DNA from: Orobanche coerulescens
Lineage: Eukaryota; Streptophyta; Magnoliopsida; Lamiales; Orobanchaceae
Assembly (NCBI GenBank): GCA_033398695.1
Contig: CM065810.1
Coordinates: forward strand, 139,963,215-140,027,214
Length of the DNA stretch: 64,000 nt
Direction: 5' to 3'
Each line of letters starts with the position of its first letter. Position 1 is the first letter of the stretch. Shown here piece after piece: positions 10,963-23,054 of this stretch. The position numbers were made by a program, and so were the translations under genes. Under the pieces are notes generated by a model. That model was not told where the DNA came from. It worked only from the letters and a program-made list of their open reading frames with translations, and searched no databases.

Positions 10963-12535
10963 TTACAAAGTGAATAATTCGGGGTATCTAGACTTCATAT
11001 GCTCTTTTGTCTCCCATGTGGCTTCTTCCGATCCATGTCTCGACCATTGTACTTTAACCAAAGGCATAATTTTGTGCCTAAGTTGTTTGACCCGATGTTC
11101 CAAGATCTGGATTGCTTTTTCCTCAAAAGTGATATCGGGATTCAATTCAATCTCTCCAAAATCGATGATATGCTTAGGGCCCGGTATGTATTTTCTTAAT
11201 TGGGAAACATGAAATACATTATGCACATGACTCAGTGAAGGCGTAAGGCCCAAACGATAAGCAAGTTCACTAATTCGCTCTATAATCTCGAATGGCCCAA
11301 CATATCTCGGACTGAGTTTACCCTTCTTCCCGAAGCGATAAACTCCACGGGTTGGGGATACTTTTATCAACACATGATCGCCGACTTCAAACTCTAGCGG
11401 TCGACGTCGATTGTCGGCATATGACTTCTGTCGGCTTTGGGCGGCCAAAAGCCTCTCGCGAATCAAAGAAATCTTTTCACGGGTCTCTACTAACATATCT
11501 GGCTCCATCCCAATCAGTTCACAAGAATCTTCCCAACACAATGGTGACTTACATTTCCGTCCATATAGAGCCTCAAATGGTGCCATCTTAATCGACGCAT
11601 GCCAGCTACTATTATAGGCAAATTAGATTAGTGGCAAGTGCGATTCCCAATCGTCCTTCCAATTTAAAGCACATGCTCGCAGCATGTCCTCAAGGGTTTG
11701 AATTGTCCGTTCAGACTGCCCATCAGTCTGAGGATGGTATGCTGTACTGAATCTCAATTCCGTCCCTAATGCTCGGTGAACGGATTGCCAGAAGTGCGAG
11801 ACAAATCTACCATCTCGATCGGAAATAATGCTCTTAGGAGTCCCGTGTAACCTCATAATTTCTGCGATGAATATACGAGCTAGTTTCTCAGGCCCCCAAC
11901 TACCCTTAATTCCCAAAAAGTGAGCTTACTTGGTTAGTCGATCGACAATAACCCAAATCATTTTCATTCCCATACGCGTCCTCGGCATATTGGTGACAAA
12001 ATCCATTGTTATATCCTCCTATTTCCATTTTGGAATTGGTAGCGAATTAAGCAACCCTGCTGGTCGTTGATGTTCAATCTTGACCTGCTGGCACGTCAAG
12101 CATTTCGACACGAATTCTTCAACATCATTCTTCATGTTGCTCCACCAATAATTATTCTTCACGTCCTTATACATTTTGCTTGTACCGGGATGAAGAGAAT
12201 ACGGTGTAGTGTGCGCTTCCCTCAATATGGACTGTTTAAGATCGACGTCTGCGGGTATACAAAGTCTACCTCTAAACCTTAAAACGCCATCATCTTGAAT
12301 CATAAATCCGGTAGCTTTTCCTCCAATCAAATCCTTTCTTAGTTGGACTAGTAACGGATCCTCCAATTGCTTCGATTTGATTTCATTGATCAAAGACGAC
12401 GTGATTTCCAAAGTACATAATTGGCCTTGAACTTTCTGAAGCCAAATCTCTATATATTGCCTAATTATGTCTCGACGGATCTCGTGTTGAGATGTAAGCA
12501 TATTCAGCATTTGGAGGGCTACGGGTTTCCGACTC
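10963..12535 (-). pseudogene. Chromovirus integrase with chromodomain (element D)
   Basis: Starts after RNase H (ADALSRKP). It has an HHCC finger (H in [10 protein letters not shown], then CLTCQQ), a core with TMDFV, SDRDGRF and DGQSERT, a GPF-type region (GPFEIIERI) and a C-terminal chromodomain (VKVQWSRHG, EEATWE). Chromodomains of this group bind modified histone H3 and direct insertion to heterochromatin. In-frame stops lie at about 12019, 11929 and 11623, all TAG or TAA. The frame is the same as for the gag start at 15639, with no indel. Confidence 0.92.
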
Positions 12536-14344
12536 AGTGCGTCCGCTACCACATTAGCTTTTCCTGGATGATATAATATTTCAAGATCGTAATCCTTAAT
12601 CAGCTCTAACCATCGACGTTGTCTCATATTTAGCTCATTTGGGCTAAATATATATTTTAGGCTTTTGTGATCCGTGTAAATTTTACACGAAGAGCCATAA
12701 AGATAATGCCTCTAAATCTTTAGCGTGAATACAACCGCCGATAACTCTAAATCACGTGTAGGGTAATTCATTTCATATAGTTTCAATTGTCGGGACGCAT
12801 ATGGAATTACTCTACCTCTCTGCATTAAAACACAACCCAATCCAAGTCCGGAAGCATCACTATACACTTAAAAATCATCGGTGCCCTGAGGTAACGATAA
12901 CACGGGCGCCGAAGTTAACCGTCGTTTAAGCTCATCAATACTGTTTTGTCTCTCATCAGTCTACTCGAACTTCTGCGATTTCTGGAGTAACTAGGTAAGT
13001 GGTCGAGCGATTTTTGAAAATCCCTCAAAAAATCTACGATAATATCCGGCAAGCCCTAGAAAACTCCGGGTCTCCTTCACACTCCTAGGTGGTTCCCACT
13101 CAACAATAGCCGCTATCTTTTGGGGATCTACTCGAACCCCATTAGCCGAAATTACATGACCAAGAAATGTCACTTCTTTAAGCTAGAATTCGCACTTTGA
13201 GAATTTAGCGTAAATTTTCCCCATTCTCAATGTGTTCAACACTACTCGAAGATGTTCAACGTGATCTTCCTCGTTTCGGGAGTAGACAAGAATATCATCA
13301 ATGAAGACGACCACGAACTTATCAAGGTAGTCAATGAAAAATTTGTTCATCAATTGCATAAACACAGAAGGAGCGTTGGTTAGACCAAATGGCATAACCA
13401 CAAATTCGTAATGGCCGTACCGAGTACGGAAGGCAGTCTTCAGAATATCAGAATCCCGAATCCTCACCTGGTAATATCCTGATCGCAAGTTAATTTTACA
13501 GAAAACTGTGGCACCATGAAGTTGGTCGAACAAGTCATCTATCCGAGGCAAAGGATATTTGTTCTTAATGGTTAACTTATTCAATTCCCGATAATCAATG
13601 CATAGACAGAACGTTCCGTCCTTCTTCTTAACGAAGAGAACCGGTGCATCCCAAGGTGATGCACTAGGTCGAATATACCCTTTGTCCAGGAGCTCGCCCA
13701 ATTGTTTCTTCAGTTCTAACATCTCGGAGGGTGCCATACGATACAACGCTCGGGAAACAGGTGCTGCGTTTGGCACAAGATCAATAGGAAACTCTACCTC
13801 TCTAGACGGGGGTAATCCCGGTAGATCATCCGAAAATACATCAGGATAGTCATTTACAACTGGAATCGACATTAAATCGGCTCCACCGTCATTTGTGCTC
13901 ATGGCGTAACACCAATAACCAATACAGTCTTGTTTCAACAATTTTATCACCTTAACAGCGGAAATCACCCCACTTGAACTACCCGGTTTACGACCCAATA
14001 AAGTGTGCTCGACACCATCTTCCGCTATTATAAACATCATTCGCGTTCGGTAGTTCATGATAGCACCATGACGATTCACCCAATCATCTCCCAGAATTAC
14101 GTCCTCTCCTTTCAAATCTACCACAATGAGGTCTGAAGGCCAATTATGACTCCCGATATGCACGAGACAAGTTTTAATCTCTTGGTTCCCAATCAAACGC
14201 TCTCCACTAGGAGTACTTACTACGAATGGTTCGCACTCAATCAAACACCCAAGACCCAAACGTTTCACACAATCAAGAGCAATAAACGAATGGGTAGCTC
14301 CCGAATCAAATAATACTAATACAGGTTGAGAAAGTATTTACGTG
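12536..14344 (-). pseudogene. Chromovirus protease, RT and RNase H (element D)
   Basis: The protease active site [10 protein letters not shown] is at about 14290-14318. RT follows with [29 protein letters not shown] and the catalytic FIDDILVYS, all intact, and [10 protein letters not shown]. RNase H shows [13 protein letters not shown] and [10 protein letters not shown]. Stops at about 14336, 13183, 12991, 12960, 12866 and 12713 interrupt the otherwise continuous frame. Four replace a Trp, Gln or similar codon by TAG or TAA in conserved text, for example where KCEFW and LKIWRHYLYG are expected. Confidence 0.92.
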
Positions 14345-15639
14345 ATACCTGCAGCTACCGTAGCCTCTGTGTCGTCCGCGCGTCTCATCTGGTACACTCT
14401 TTGCTGTACCGAACCCACACTCGATGCAGTTTGACGATCCAACCGGCCTCGACCTCTTCCACATCCCAAAGTCTGTTGCGGCTGATTAGATGTAGTCCCT
14501 GGGTTCACACTCGGAGTTGGTGCCGAACTCTGCTGTTTAACAAATCTAGTGGCAGCCTCGCAATGAGCCGCCCGATGACCGGCCTGACCGTATGTGAAAT
14601 AAATAACGGGAGGAAGTGGACACTCTCGATACTGATGGCCTGTTTGATTACAATTGAAACATTATCCTCTACCAAAGGTAGAAGACTGGTCCGGTCGTAA
14701 ACTCGGAGCACTACTGGCTTGCTGAACAGACTTTCCGATAATGGAGTGAGAAGCTTGAGATTTGTGAAATCCACCACTCTTACTTCCCGAAAAGCCACCA
14801 GTCGTCTTCGTTTTCTTGATCTTGGTACCCGACCTTGACACAGAAATGACCATCTCGATAGCCAAAGCACGATCCTGATACTCCCTCAAAGTAACACATC
14901 TGAAACCCGCCATAGCCTCACGAATCCTGGGCTTCATTCTCAAATCAAAGTAACGGATTTTATCCGTTTCAGTCTTTACTTGCTCACGAACATGGTTTAG
15001 TTGCTGATTATATGTGACAATGGCCTCGGTGACAGGTACATCTTGAGGTGTTGCCGTAAAGAGATCTGCAATATGTTTTTCTTTAATAGGCCAAGGACAA
15101 TACTCTTCCTCTATCGCAGCTTTAAACTCGGCCCAAGTGGCCATACGATCCGTAGGTTTCGCAGCTTCCCACCAATCCGCAGCCTCCTTGTCAAGGAAAT
15201 ACTGTACAATAGGGACCCGTCTCTCTTTGGGGCATGCAACGGCGTCAAAAATGCTGCCAATCTGGAACAACCACCCTTCCCAACCCAACGTATCAGACGT
15301 ACCAGTAAAACGAGGAGGTTGCATTTTCATCACTCCATGAAGCCATTTACTCTCATATGTCGGTTGGTCATGATGCACGGACTCATTCAACTTAACTAAC
15401 TGTGCTGCTACCTGCTGGAGTATAGCAGCTATGCCAGCATTCACATTAGAGTCAGTCGACGGTTCTTGACTTACAGTAGGATCAGGCTGACCGCTCGGGT
15501 TCAGAGAAGCGGTGTTCGGCTCCGTATGGGATGCCGAATTAGATGCATCATTAGAAGGTGTGCCAGATTCGTTAGCGGTACCACGACCACGGCATCTGCC
15601 GCATCCACGTCCGCCACGTCCGCCATGGCCTCTCAACAT
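14345..15639 (-). pseudogene. Chromovirus gag (element D)
   Basis: The first ATG at 15639 opens a Gly/Arg-rich start (MLRGHGGRGGRG). The retrotransposon-gag domain (PPRFTG, EAADWWEA, EYCPWPIKE) follows, then a zinc knuckle CFNCNQTGHQYREC at 14620-14661, which binds element RNA. A TAA at 14662-14664 precedes the knuckle, probably from CAA. The frame continues directly into protease, so gag and pol are fused in one ORF, as usual for chromoviruses. Confidence 0.9.
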
Positions 15640-15864
15640 ACTGAGATATAAAAGAATTAAAATTATCAGAACAGTTCACAGTCCAAGGATTTCAAATCTT
15701 CTTTATTATGAAAAGCGACAAGGCACAAAGAGAGTTCAAGGAGTCTTACTACCACGGGTCACACGGCTCGACAGCAACACAAGGTGTTAAGCTCGATCAG
15801 TTTAGATGACTCTTACGACTTGGCAACCCAAATAACCAAAGGCCTAGGTATTCCCGAAACCTAT

Positions 15865-15877
15865 GGCTTCGATACCA
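15865..15877 (-). other. Primer binding site of D
   Basis: Minus strand TGGTATCGAAGCC, four bases inside the 5' LTR; it matches the 3' end of initiator tRNA-Met (TGGTATCAGAGCC) at 11 of 13 bases. Confidence 0.65.
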
Positions 15878-15881
15878 TAAA

Positions 15882-17956
15882 TGTAAGACCCCAATTTCAC
15901 TTTGGGTAATTACACGCCGCAGGACACACAAAGGTCCCACCAGGCTGACAACACACAGAATTAAGCCACAATCCAATACATAATCACAACGACATAACAG
16001 TCCAACACAGGATACAAAACATGAGTTAGGCCTCGGCCGCGGCCAAAATAGTAGAGTTAAACATCAGTCACTGAACACAAACATTACACGACATAGTACA
16101 ACTCAGAACCAACAATAATACAAAATATAAAACCGACTCTGACATCACAAATACGACGACCGATACGATCTCTCTAACATCCAGTGTGCTTGTCAACTCC
16201 GTGTGCACCACATGTGGGCTCCTGTCCCTCGAGAATACCTGAAATGTACAAAACATTCCACCCCAACAAGGGGTTATCAACAACCGCTAGTGCAAGTACT
16301 GTATTATAATATTTTAATCCACAGGTATTTCCAAATTAATTCAAAATCCAAAACAGTTCAAGTCGCGATATTCTGGAATATCAATATCGATCATCAGTAA
16401 AAACACTCCAACAATCCTCGTGACCCGGTCCGGCCCTCAAGCCACCAAGTACCTGTGTGCCCCGTCGAGCAACCCCAGGTGAGAATGTCCACTCAAAGTA
16501 TATCTCGTGACCCGGTCCAGCCGCTAAGCCACCAAGTCCCCGTGTGACCCCATCGAGTCAATCCCTGAGTGAGAGTACCCGAGAACAACCTTTCAACTCT
16601 CATTAGTAACTAATTCATCACATAAATGCATGCGATAAACTAATGCAATATAATACTTGCCTGGATTTCTAACTCACAAAGGAACAACAACGAACAAGGC
16701 TAAGGTCCGAACTATCTTCCGAATCCCGCTCCTAACCAACATCGAGGATCAATCAATTACAATTTTGTTGGAAACACTTAAAATCCATCCTAAGTTCTAC
16801 CCTTAGGAACATTTCATCGAGCACTACTGGGGCATAAAGGGTTTTGCTCGATTTACAAAAGAAGATTTGGAATAAATCCACAAAACCTTGAGAAAAATCA
16901 TGAAATCATACTTATGCAACCATTTTCAACTATAATCATCATAAATTTTGGAGCTAAAATGGTTGGAGAAACGAGATCCCCAAAACCCCCAAACTTCCCC
17001 AAAGTTAGGATTCTAAGGAAGGATTACCCCAATTCCTTGGTAAAAATGATGTAGGATTGATAGATCTTTGCTTGAAGTTGAAAAGATCTGAGTTTCAACC
17101 GTGCTCCGCCGAAACCCTCGCCTACACAACTCTGGAGTCGTCTAGAAACTCGGAGAAGAAGAAAGAAGGTGAAAAATGACAAGTGTTGACCGCATCACAT
17201 GTATTTATATAGGTGCGCCCTAGCGCGCGCTAGTGCTTCCCGGATAGCGTGCGCTATCGGCCTAGGCCTGCAGTCCATACCCTTCTGCCTAGCTGAGCTG
17301 GCATGCACCACGTCCGACAGCGTACGCTACTCAGCCAAGTTAGCGTGCGCTATACCGCCGAGTTAGCGCGCGCAGTTGCCACTTTAGCGTGCGCTCCCTG
17401 GCGCCCAGCCTAAGTCCAGAAACCTTTCTGCCCTGTCCAGAAACCTTTCGGCCCATCCCGGTAGCGTGCGCTACGACCGAATAGCATGCGCTACGCCTGA
17501 CGAGTTAGCGCGCGCAACGATCGTCTTAGCGTGCGTTACCTTTTGGTCTGGCCGAAGTCCAGACCTCACTGCCCTTACTGTCCAGGCCGTTTATCGCGCG
17601 TTATCACCCGACAGTGGCGTGCGCTACCTGCTCCCCTAGCGTGCGCTGCTAAGTTGCTTTAGCGTGCGCTAGCCCGATCCTTGTCCCTTTCCAGTGCCCT
17701 CTGGACTGTCCCATGATGCCGGTTAACGTGCGCTATCTTTCCGGCAGTAGCGTGCGCTGGCCTACGACCTAGGTTGCGGAAGAGATACAAACAGTGCGAC
17801 CAACTGTTATCGAATACTAGCGAAATATTGTTAAGAGACATAACATACAAGCTCAATCTCGAATCAAACACACGATACCAATATTCGATAAATTACAAAC
17901 CAACCCACGAGATTCATGAATTAATAATTATATCCAAAAAAAGTAAGGATATTACA
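15882..17956 (-). repeat. 5' LTR of D (2,075 bp)
   Basis: Direct repeat of 8812-10927. It starts TGTAAGACCCCAATTTC and ends GATATTACA on the plus strand. It drives the element transcript toward lower coordinates. The palindrome array is at 17214-17770 and the TATA box at 17203-17212. Confidence 0.93.
17214..17770. promoter_or_regulatory. Array of TAGCGTGCGCTA near-palindromes in U3 of D (right copy)
   Basis: Counterpart of 10144-10742. It keeps the spacing but has base changes within several units, and lacks about 41 bases at the outer end, a deletion bounded by CCT repeats. Confidence 0.8.
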
Positions 17957-17961
17957 AGTGG
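17957..17961. repeat. Target-site duplication AGTGG, right of D
   Basis: Identical to 8807-8811. Confidence 0.9.
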
Positions 17962-18233
17962 TAGGTCTCCATCTTCTTCCATGTCGAGAATGACGAAATC
18001 CGCTGGAAATATAAATTTATCGACCTTTACGAGCACGTCTTCAACAATCCCCTTGGGGTGTGTTATGGTTCGATCCGCCAATTGTAACATTATCGTTGTG
18101 GCTTTCATTTCCCTAACTCATAATTTCTTGAAAATAGATAAAGGCATAAGGTTAATTGAAGCACCTAAATCACACAAAGCTTTATCGAATGAGACTTTTC
18201 CAATGGTGCATGGAACGGTAAAGCTTCCAGGGA

Positions 18234-18238
18234 CCTTA
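18234..18238. repeat. Target-site duplication CCTTA, left of B
   Basis: CCTTA before the left LTR of B; CCTGA follows the right LTR at 46997-47001, one mismatch. Confidence 0.7.
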
Positions 18239-19672
18239 TGTTGGAATATAAAATGCAGCGGAAGCTAGTTGGTGAAAATATTTTATAAACTAACCAACAC
18301 AAAAAACCGGATCTATTTAGGCTTGTCAATTAATTAACTAAACAGATTAATAAACAATCAAATAAATATATTTATGCATGGGAGCCGGTAATTAATACCT
18401 TTGACGCGAAGTGGTAGAAAAATCCCTTTTTAGTCGATTTAACACCTCATCGTACTCTTCCTTGATCTACTTGTATTTCTACCTCAAGATCTTCTTGAGT
18501 ATGATCCGCCTTCACTCGGACGTTGTGTGGGCAACGAGCTATCGGATGTTACTTGGACAACAATAGATCGGCCGAAATCTCCTTTGATGAGAGTCACTCG
18601 ATTTTTCTTTGCTTTTTAGTATTTTATGAACACTCTTAAGCAAATTGATGTGTTATCTAAATTGTAGAATCAAAGACACAAGTCTTGATCTACAATTAAA
18701 CACAAGATGAAAAATCAATCTCACAACCTTGGAATAGTAGTGAAATCGGTCTAGCCCCCTTGGTGTCTTATTTATAGGCTCTTGGACTACTACTAGGGAT
18801 CTTAAGGAGGATAAGGTAAGGACTCTTAATAGATATCTTCTTTCCAATATTAGGACTCTTCCTAATATAAAGACTCTATTAATATCAACTTAGTCCACTA
18901 AAAGGTTGATATTGCACTTCCTACCAAAATCCCAAATTACGAAATTGGACTCCTTTTTGAATTAATTATTTCTCGTGTTTAAGATATTCCATGTCCATTA
19001 ATTAATTTAAGCTACTGATAGCTTTTAATTAATTAATGTGTTATACATTAGTATACCACTAAAACTTTATTATTATATCGGAAAATTAATTCCACCTGCA
19101 GGGTTTAATATAATAATCCTTTCGAGTGCCTCAAGGGACATGATCAACCCGACTGGTCCGAACACGATTTCTAGCTATAATATTAATTATCGTATAAATA
19201 ATAACATTGCCCAAAATATCGAGTATATTGAGTCAATCATTGTGGCTCTCACCCATGATAAATCAAAGCAATAAATATTAAATATATATAAGATGTACGT
19301 TCTTCTTATAGTCAGTACAGAAGAATCTATCTCAGCTCGATCCTGTTCAACATATAGCGAATACGCTAATATATGCTAATGGTCAAGACCAACCAATCTC
19401 AAGCATATACTACAACCTCTCATATAACGGTCTAATGTTATATAGCTTGTGAACTAAATATTACTACATAATGAACTGATAATGTGATCTTCTGTGTGAC
19501 ACGACACACCACATTATCTACAATATAAAGTAATTTAGACTACATTTGCATAACCATAGCGTGAATAAATATGCAAAACATGTGATAAATGAATGAAATA
19601 TTCTCATAGATAAAGAACGGGAAATTAGGTAATACAAGCATAAACTATGCTTTGATGTATACAACTCTAACA
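18239..19672 (-). repeat. 3' LTR of B (1,434 bp)
   Basis: Plus reading starts TGTTGGAATATAAAATGC and ends ACAACTCTAACA. A TATA box (minus CTATAAATAAG) is at about 18768-18778. The outer 850 bases are AT-rich. Confidence 0.93.
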
Positions 19673-19682
19673 ATCTCCCACT
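19673..19682 (-). other. Polypurine tract of B
   Basis: Minus strand AGTGGGAGAT directly before the 3' LTR. Confidence 0.8.
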
Positions 19683-19746
19683 TATACTCAAAGCATGCTT
19701 TTGAAGTATACTATCTAGACTATGTCTATCTATCTCCCACTTATAA

Positions 19747-20127
19747 TCAAAGCAATGCTGCCATACATCTCAACCCCATTCCTTCCACATGCCCTTCAAA
19801 TGACTTTGAGGGCAACCCTTTCGTGAAAGGATCAGCTAGGTTGTCTTCAGATGCTATCTTGGAGACAATAATCTTCCTTCTCTTCACAAAATCTCGAATG
19901 ATATGATATTTGCTCTTGATATGTTTTCTTGCTTTGTGGGCCCGTGGTTCCTTCGAATTTGCAACCGCACCGGTATTATCACAATAAAGTGTACTACTCC
20001 TAGGCAAATTAGGAATCACACCCAAATCCTTTAGGAAGTACTTGAGCCATATTGCCTCTTTAGCTGCCTCTGAGGCTGCTACATACTCGGCTTCCATGGT
20101 AGAGTCCTCTATGCATTTCTGCTTCAC
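19747..20127 (-). pseudogene. Copia RNase H C-terminal part (element B)
   Basis: Contains STMEAEYVAASEAAKEAIWL, LYCDNTGAVA and HIKSKYHIIRDFV, the conserved end of Copia RNase H. A stop separates it from the RT segment at 20134. It ends about 75 bases before the polypurine tract, the normal place for the end of pol. Confidence 0.88.
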
Positions 20128-20133
20128 ACTCCT

Positions 20134-21324
20134 CTAACTGATGGCTCCACCTCCTAAAGTGAAAACATATCCCGAAGTTGATTTTGACTTTTCTTTGTCC
20201 GCACTGAAATCTGAGTCAGTGTAGCCCAAAGGACAAAGTGTATCCGATTCATATACAAGCATATGCTCCCTAGTCCTTCTCAGGTACTTGAGTATATGCT
20301 TGACAGGAATCCAATGTCCCGGTCCTGGGTTCGACTGATATCTCGCCACCATGACTACAGCATGACAGATATCAGGCCTAGTGCAAAGCATAGCATACAT
20401 GAGGCTTCCCACTGCCGAAGCATAAGGGATCAGATTCATGTCATCTATCTCCTTCTGTGTCCTAGGACACATAGCCTTAGATAGCTGAATTCCATATCTG
20501 TAAGGTAAGAAACCTTTCTTGGAATTCTCCATGCTGAACCGCTTTAGCACCGTATCGATATAGGATGCCTGAGATAAGCACAACATCCTTTTCTTGTGAT
20601 ATCGAAAGATCTTAATACCAAGGATGTGCTCAGCTTCTCCCAAATCCTTCATATCGAACTGCTCAGATAGCCATACCCTTCTGTCTGATAATACCTTCAC
20701 ATTGTTTCCAATTAGAAGTATATCATCTACATATAATACAAGAAACACTAGCACGTTTCCATCGCACTTTTTATATACACAAACCTCACTAGGACACTGT
20801 TCAAAACCATACGATTTAATAACCTCATCAAATCGCATGTTCCAAGACCTTGATGCTTGCTTGAGACCATAAATGGCTCTTTTAAGCTTGCACACTAAGT
20901 GCTCCTCTCCTTCAGCAATGAATCCCTCAGGTTGGCGCATATAGATTTCCTTATCAAGACTTCCATTCAAGAACGCAGTCTTGACATCCATCTGCCAAAT
21001 CTCCATATCCAAATGCGCAGCTAAGAGAATCCGGATCGATTTAAGCATGGCTACTGGCGAAAAGGTCTCATCGTAGTCGATGCCCTCATTCTGAGTGTAA
21101 CCTTTCGCAACAAGCCTTGCTTTGAAGGTTTCAACCTTCACTTTCGATCCTCTCTTACGCTTGTAGACCCACTTACTTCCAATGGGTTTTACCCCATTGG
21201 GTAGCTCTACTAGCTCCCACACTTGATTAGAATCCATAGATCCCATTTCGGATTCCATTGCTGTTTTCCAGGATTCAGCATCCTTGTCTTGAACTGCCTG
21301 CTTATACGTACATGGATCCATTTC
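20134..21324 (-). pseudogene. Copia reverse transcriptase and RNase H start (element B)
   Basis: A long open segment of 395 residues. RT begins at [12 protein letters not shown] and has [39 protein letters not shown] and the catalytic YVDDILLIG, all intact. RNase H starts with [14 protein letters not shown] stop at 21325-21327 divides it from the integrase linker. Wording is that of Tnt1-like Copia; it differs from the SIRE elements G and C. Confidence 0.92.
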
Positions 21325-21819
21325 ATCCTAGTCCGGGGAGTGGTCCGAAGAAGCTCCCATGCTGATGAAACATTCAGGTTGACGAACAACCCTCCCACTA
21401 TGACGAGGCGTGTCTTTGGTTTGCGTATCCACAATGGTGTCGATATGTGGTACACTAGGTGTTTGTACAATTGGTATTGTCGAAATCTCGCCCCTAAGTT
21501 CTTCTAGAATGACCTCACTCCTAGGCTTGTGGCTTATTACATAGTCCTCCTCTAAGAACCGTGCATTGGTGCTAACAATGACCTTCTGGTCTTTAGGACT
21601 GTAGAATATGCCACCCTTCGTTCCCTTTGGATATCCTACAAACACTCATACTTCTGTACGAGATGCCAACTTATCAGCTTCCTTATTCAGCACGTGTGCT
21701 GGTGAACCCCAAATCCGAACATGCCCTAGACTGGGCTTGCGCCCATTCCATAGTTCTGTGGGTGTTTTTGGAACTGATTTCGAAGGCACCAAGTTTAGAA
21801 TGTACGCCGCTGTTTCCAA
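21325..21819 (-). pseudogene. Copia integrase C-terminal part and linker (element B)
   Basis: Carries ALETAAYILNLVPSKSVP and PTELWNGRKPSLGHVRIWG at 21646-21820, then FVGYPKGTKGG and a linker ending with PRHSGRVVRQPE. The upstream half is at 42400-42650 on the other side of F and C. Frame changes occur near 21650. Confidence 0.88.
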
Positions 21820-21824
21820 GGCGT
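21820..21824. repeat. Target-site duplication GGCGT, left of F
   Basis: GGCGT before the F 5' LTR; identical copy at 30236-30240. Confidence 0.92.
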
Positions 21825-22925
21825 TGTTGTGCGGCGATTTGTACACCTCAACGGCGATCAGAATAAGGACCGAGCGACCGAGTCCACAACCAAATGAGCT
21901 ATGGAGAACTTGTCAAATGAAGGCAACAGTCCCCCTTCGAGTATCTAGTGATCGACTCCCAATGCGATCACCTTTTTAGCACCTAGCGATCGACTCTGGT
22001 GCCCGACCTAGGACGACCGTCCTGTGCCACGAACAAGACCTTCGTCCGTCAAAGTCTACGAAGACTGGATCTCAAAGCAAGTGCCCATGTGCAGACCCGC
22101 GAAAGGTGCCGCAGAACATGGATCGTTGACCACAGCCTGTCACCACCTTCTCACCTACCGACAGACCCGCTGAAAGTTACAAGGTGGGAGATCCCGGGAC
22201 AGCGACTCAAGACGCGTGCAGACTTCTCATTGGTCCGCACAGCCAGCTGCCAGCAGCAGCAGCGGACTTTAAGGAGACCAACCCATATGCTAAACACGAT
22301 CTCCCGCTTATTATAATACAGCAGAGGTGATCGTCCAGCAACTCCCAGTGCTATAAATAGAGAACCTCCAGCAACTGGAAAAAGGTTCCTCTCAGTTCCT
22401 CTCTTCGGAAAATACATTGGCAAAAAGTTCACAACTCTCTCCTCTCGGGCTTTGTCTCTCTGGAACCCATTTAGGATTTCTCTCTAAGCACCTCTTCACC
22501 AAAAGACAGTCGGCAGAGGCAAGAACTCCCTACAGTTCAGGTTTAAAGAGATTCTCAAGTCCTGGAGCTCAGACGTTCAGCTAATACACACTGTGAGAGA
22601 CCGTCGATCTCTCACAGTCGTCACAGCACCCCATCACTGTTACAAGAACTCACAGAGCATCACATCTGGTTCTTCCGGCAATCTTCACGCCCGATAGCTA
22701 AGATAACTAGGGTCTTTACACTCATTGTAATTGCACTCTAACATTAATATTTGTATTCCAAAGTATTTGTATTAATAATATCTCGCGAGAGCATTCAAGC
22801 CCGGGACTAACAACCCCGGCAAATCATTTGTTATTTACTTTCCCCACGGATGTGCTCTCGCACTTTGTTTGCTACTCATCCACTCCAGCAATATCTATCT
22901 CCGGATAATATTTTGGGTAGCAACA
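21825..22925 (+). repeat. 5' LTR of F
   Basis: Starts TGTTGTGCGGCGATTTG and ends GGGTAGCAACA. The first 520 bases are rich in GATCG words, several changed to GATCA or GATCT here. TATA box CTATAAATAG at 22351-22360. The leader follows directly with ATTGGCGCTAGAGGGAGGGG, a place for a primer site, though only TGGCGC fits a known tRNA end well. Confidence 0.93.
22351..22360 (+). promoter_or_regulatory. TATA box in 5' LTR of F
   Basis: CTATAAATAG; the same at 29661-29670 in the 3' LTR and 2889-2898 in E. Confidence 0.65.
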
Positions 22926-23054
22926 ATTGGCGCTAGAGGGAGGGGATATTAACCTTCATTTTTATTCCGACCGTCCCGAAGAACACTCACTGTTTTTCGG
23001 GGCATATACTTGAAGAGACACTCACTGCTCTTCAAAGAAAAACCCTTCAGAATA

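Larger units (their letters stand above)
8812..17956 (-). mobile_element. Tekay-like chromovirus D, full length, inserted in A
   Basis: A complete 9,145-bp Ty3/gypsy element on the minus strand: two LTRs of about 2.1 kb, a five-base perfect target duplication, primer site, polypurine tract, and gag-protease-RT-RNase H-integrase in one frame, with a C-terminal chromodomain. Long LTRs plus the chromodomain indicate a chromovirus of the Tekay/Del group. By-eye comparison of the first 170 bases of the two LTRs gives roughly 5% difference. Confidence 0.92.
17957..18238 (-). pseudogene. Athila protease N-terminal part (element A)
   Basis: Minus strand encodes the Athila aspartic-protease region: TIMLQLADRTITHPKGIVED and KVDKFIFPADFVILDMEED. 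It is cut at 17957 by D and at 18239 by B. The gag lies on the far side of B, ending at 46997. The fragment proves that 8811, 17957-18238 and 46997 belonged to one element. Confidence 0.85.

Noticed and set aside
13598..13849. Plus-strand frames over D and B pol
   Set aside because: Shadow frames of the RT genes.
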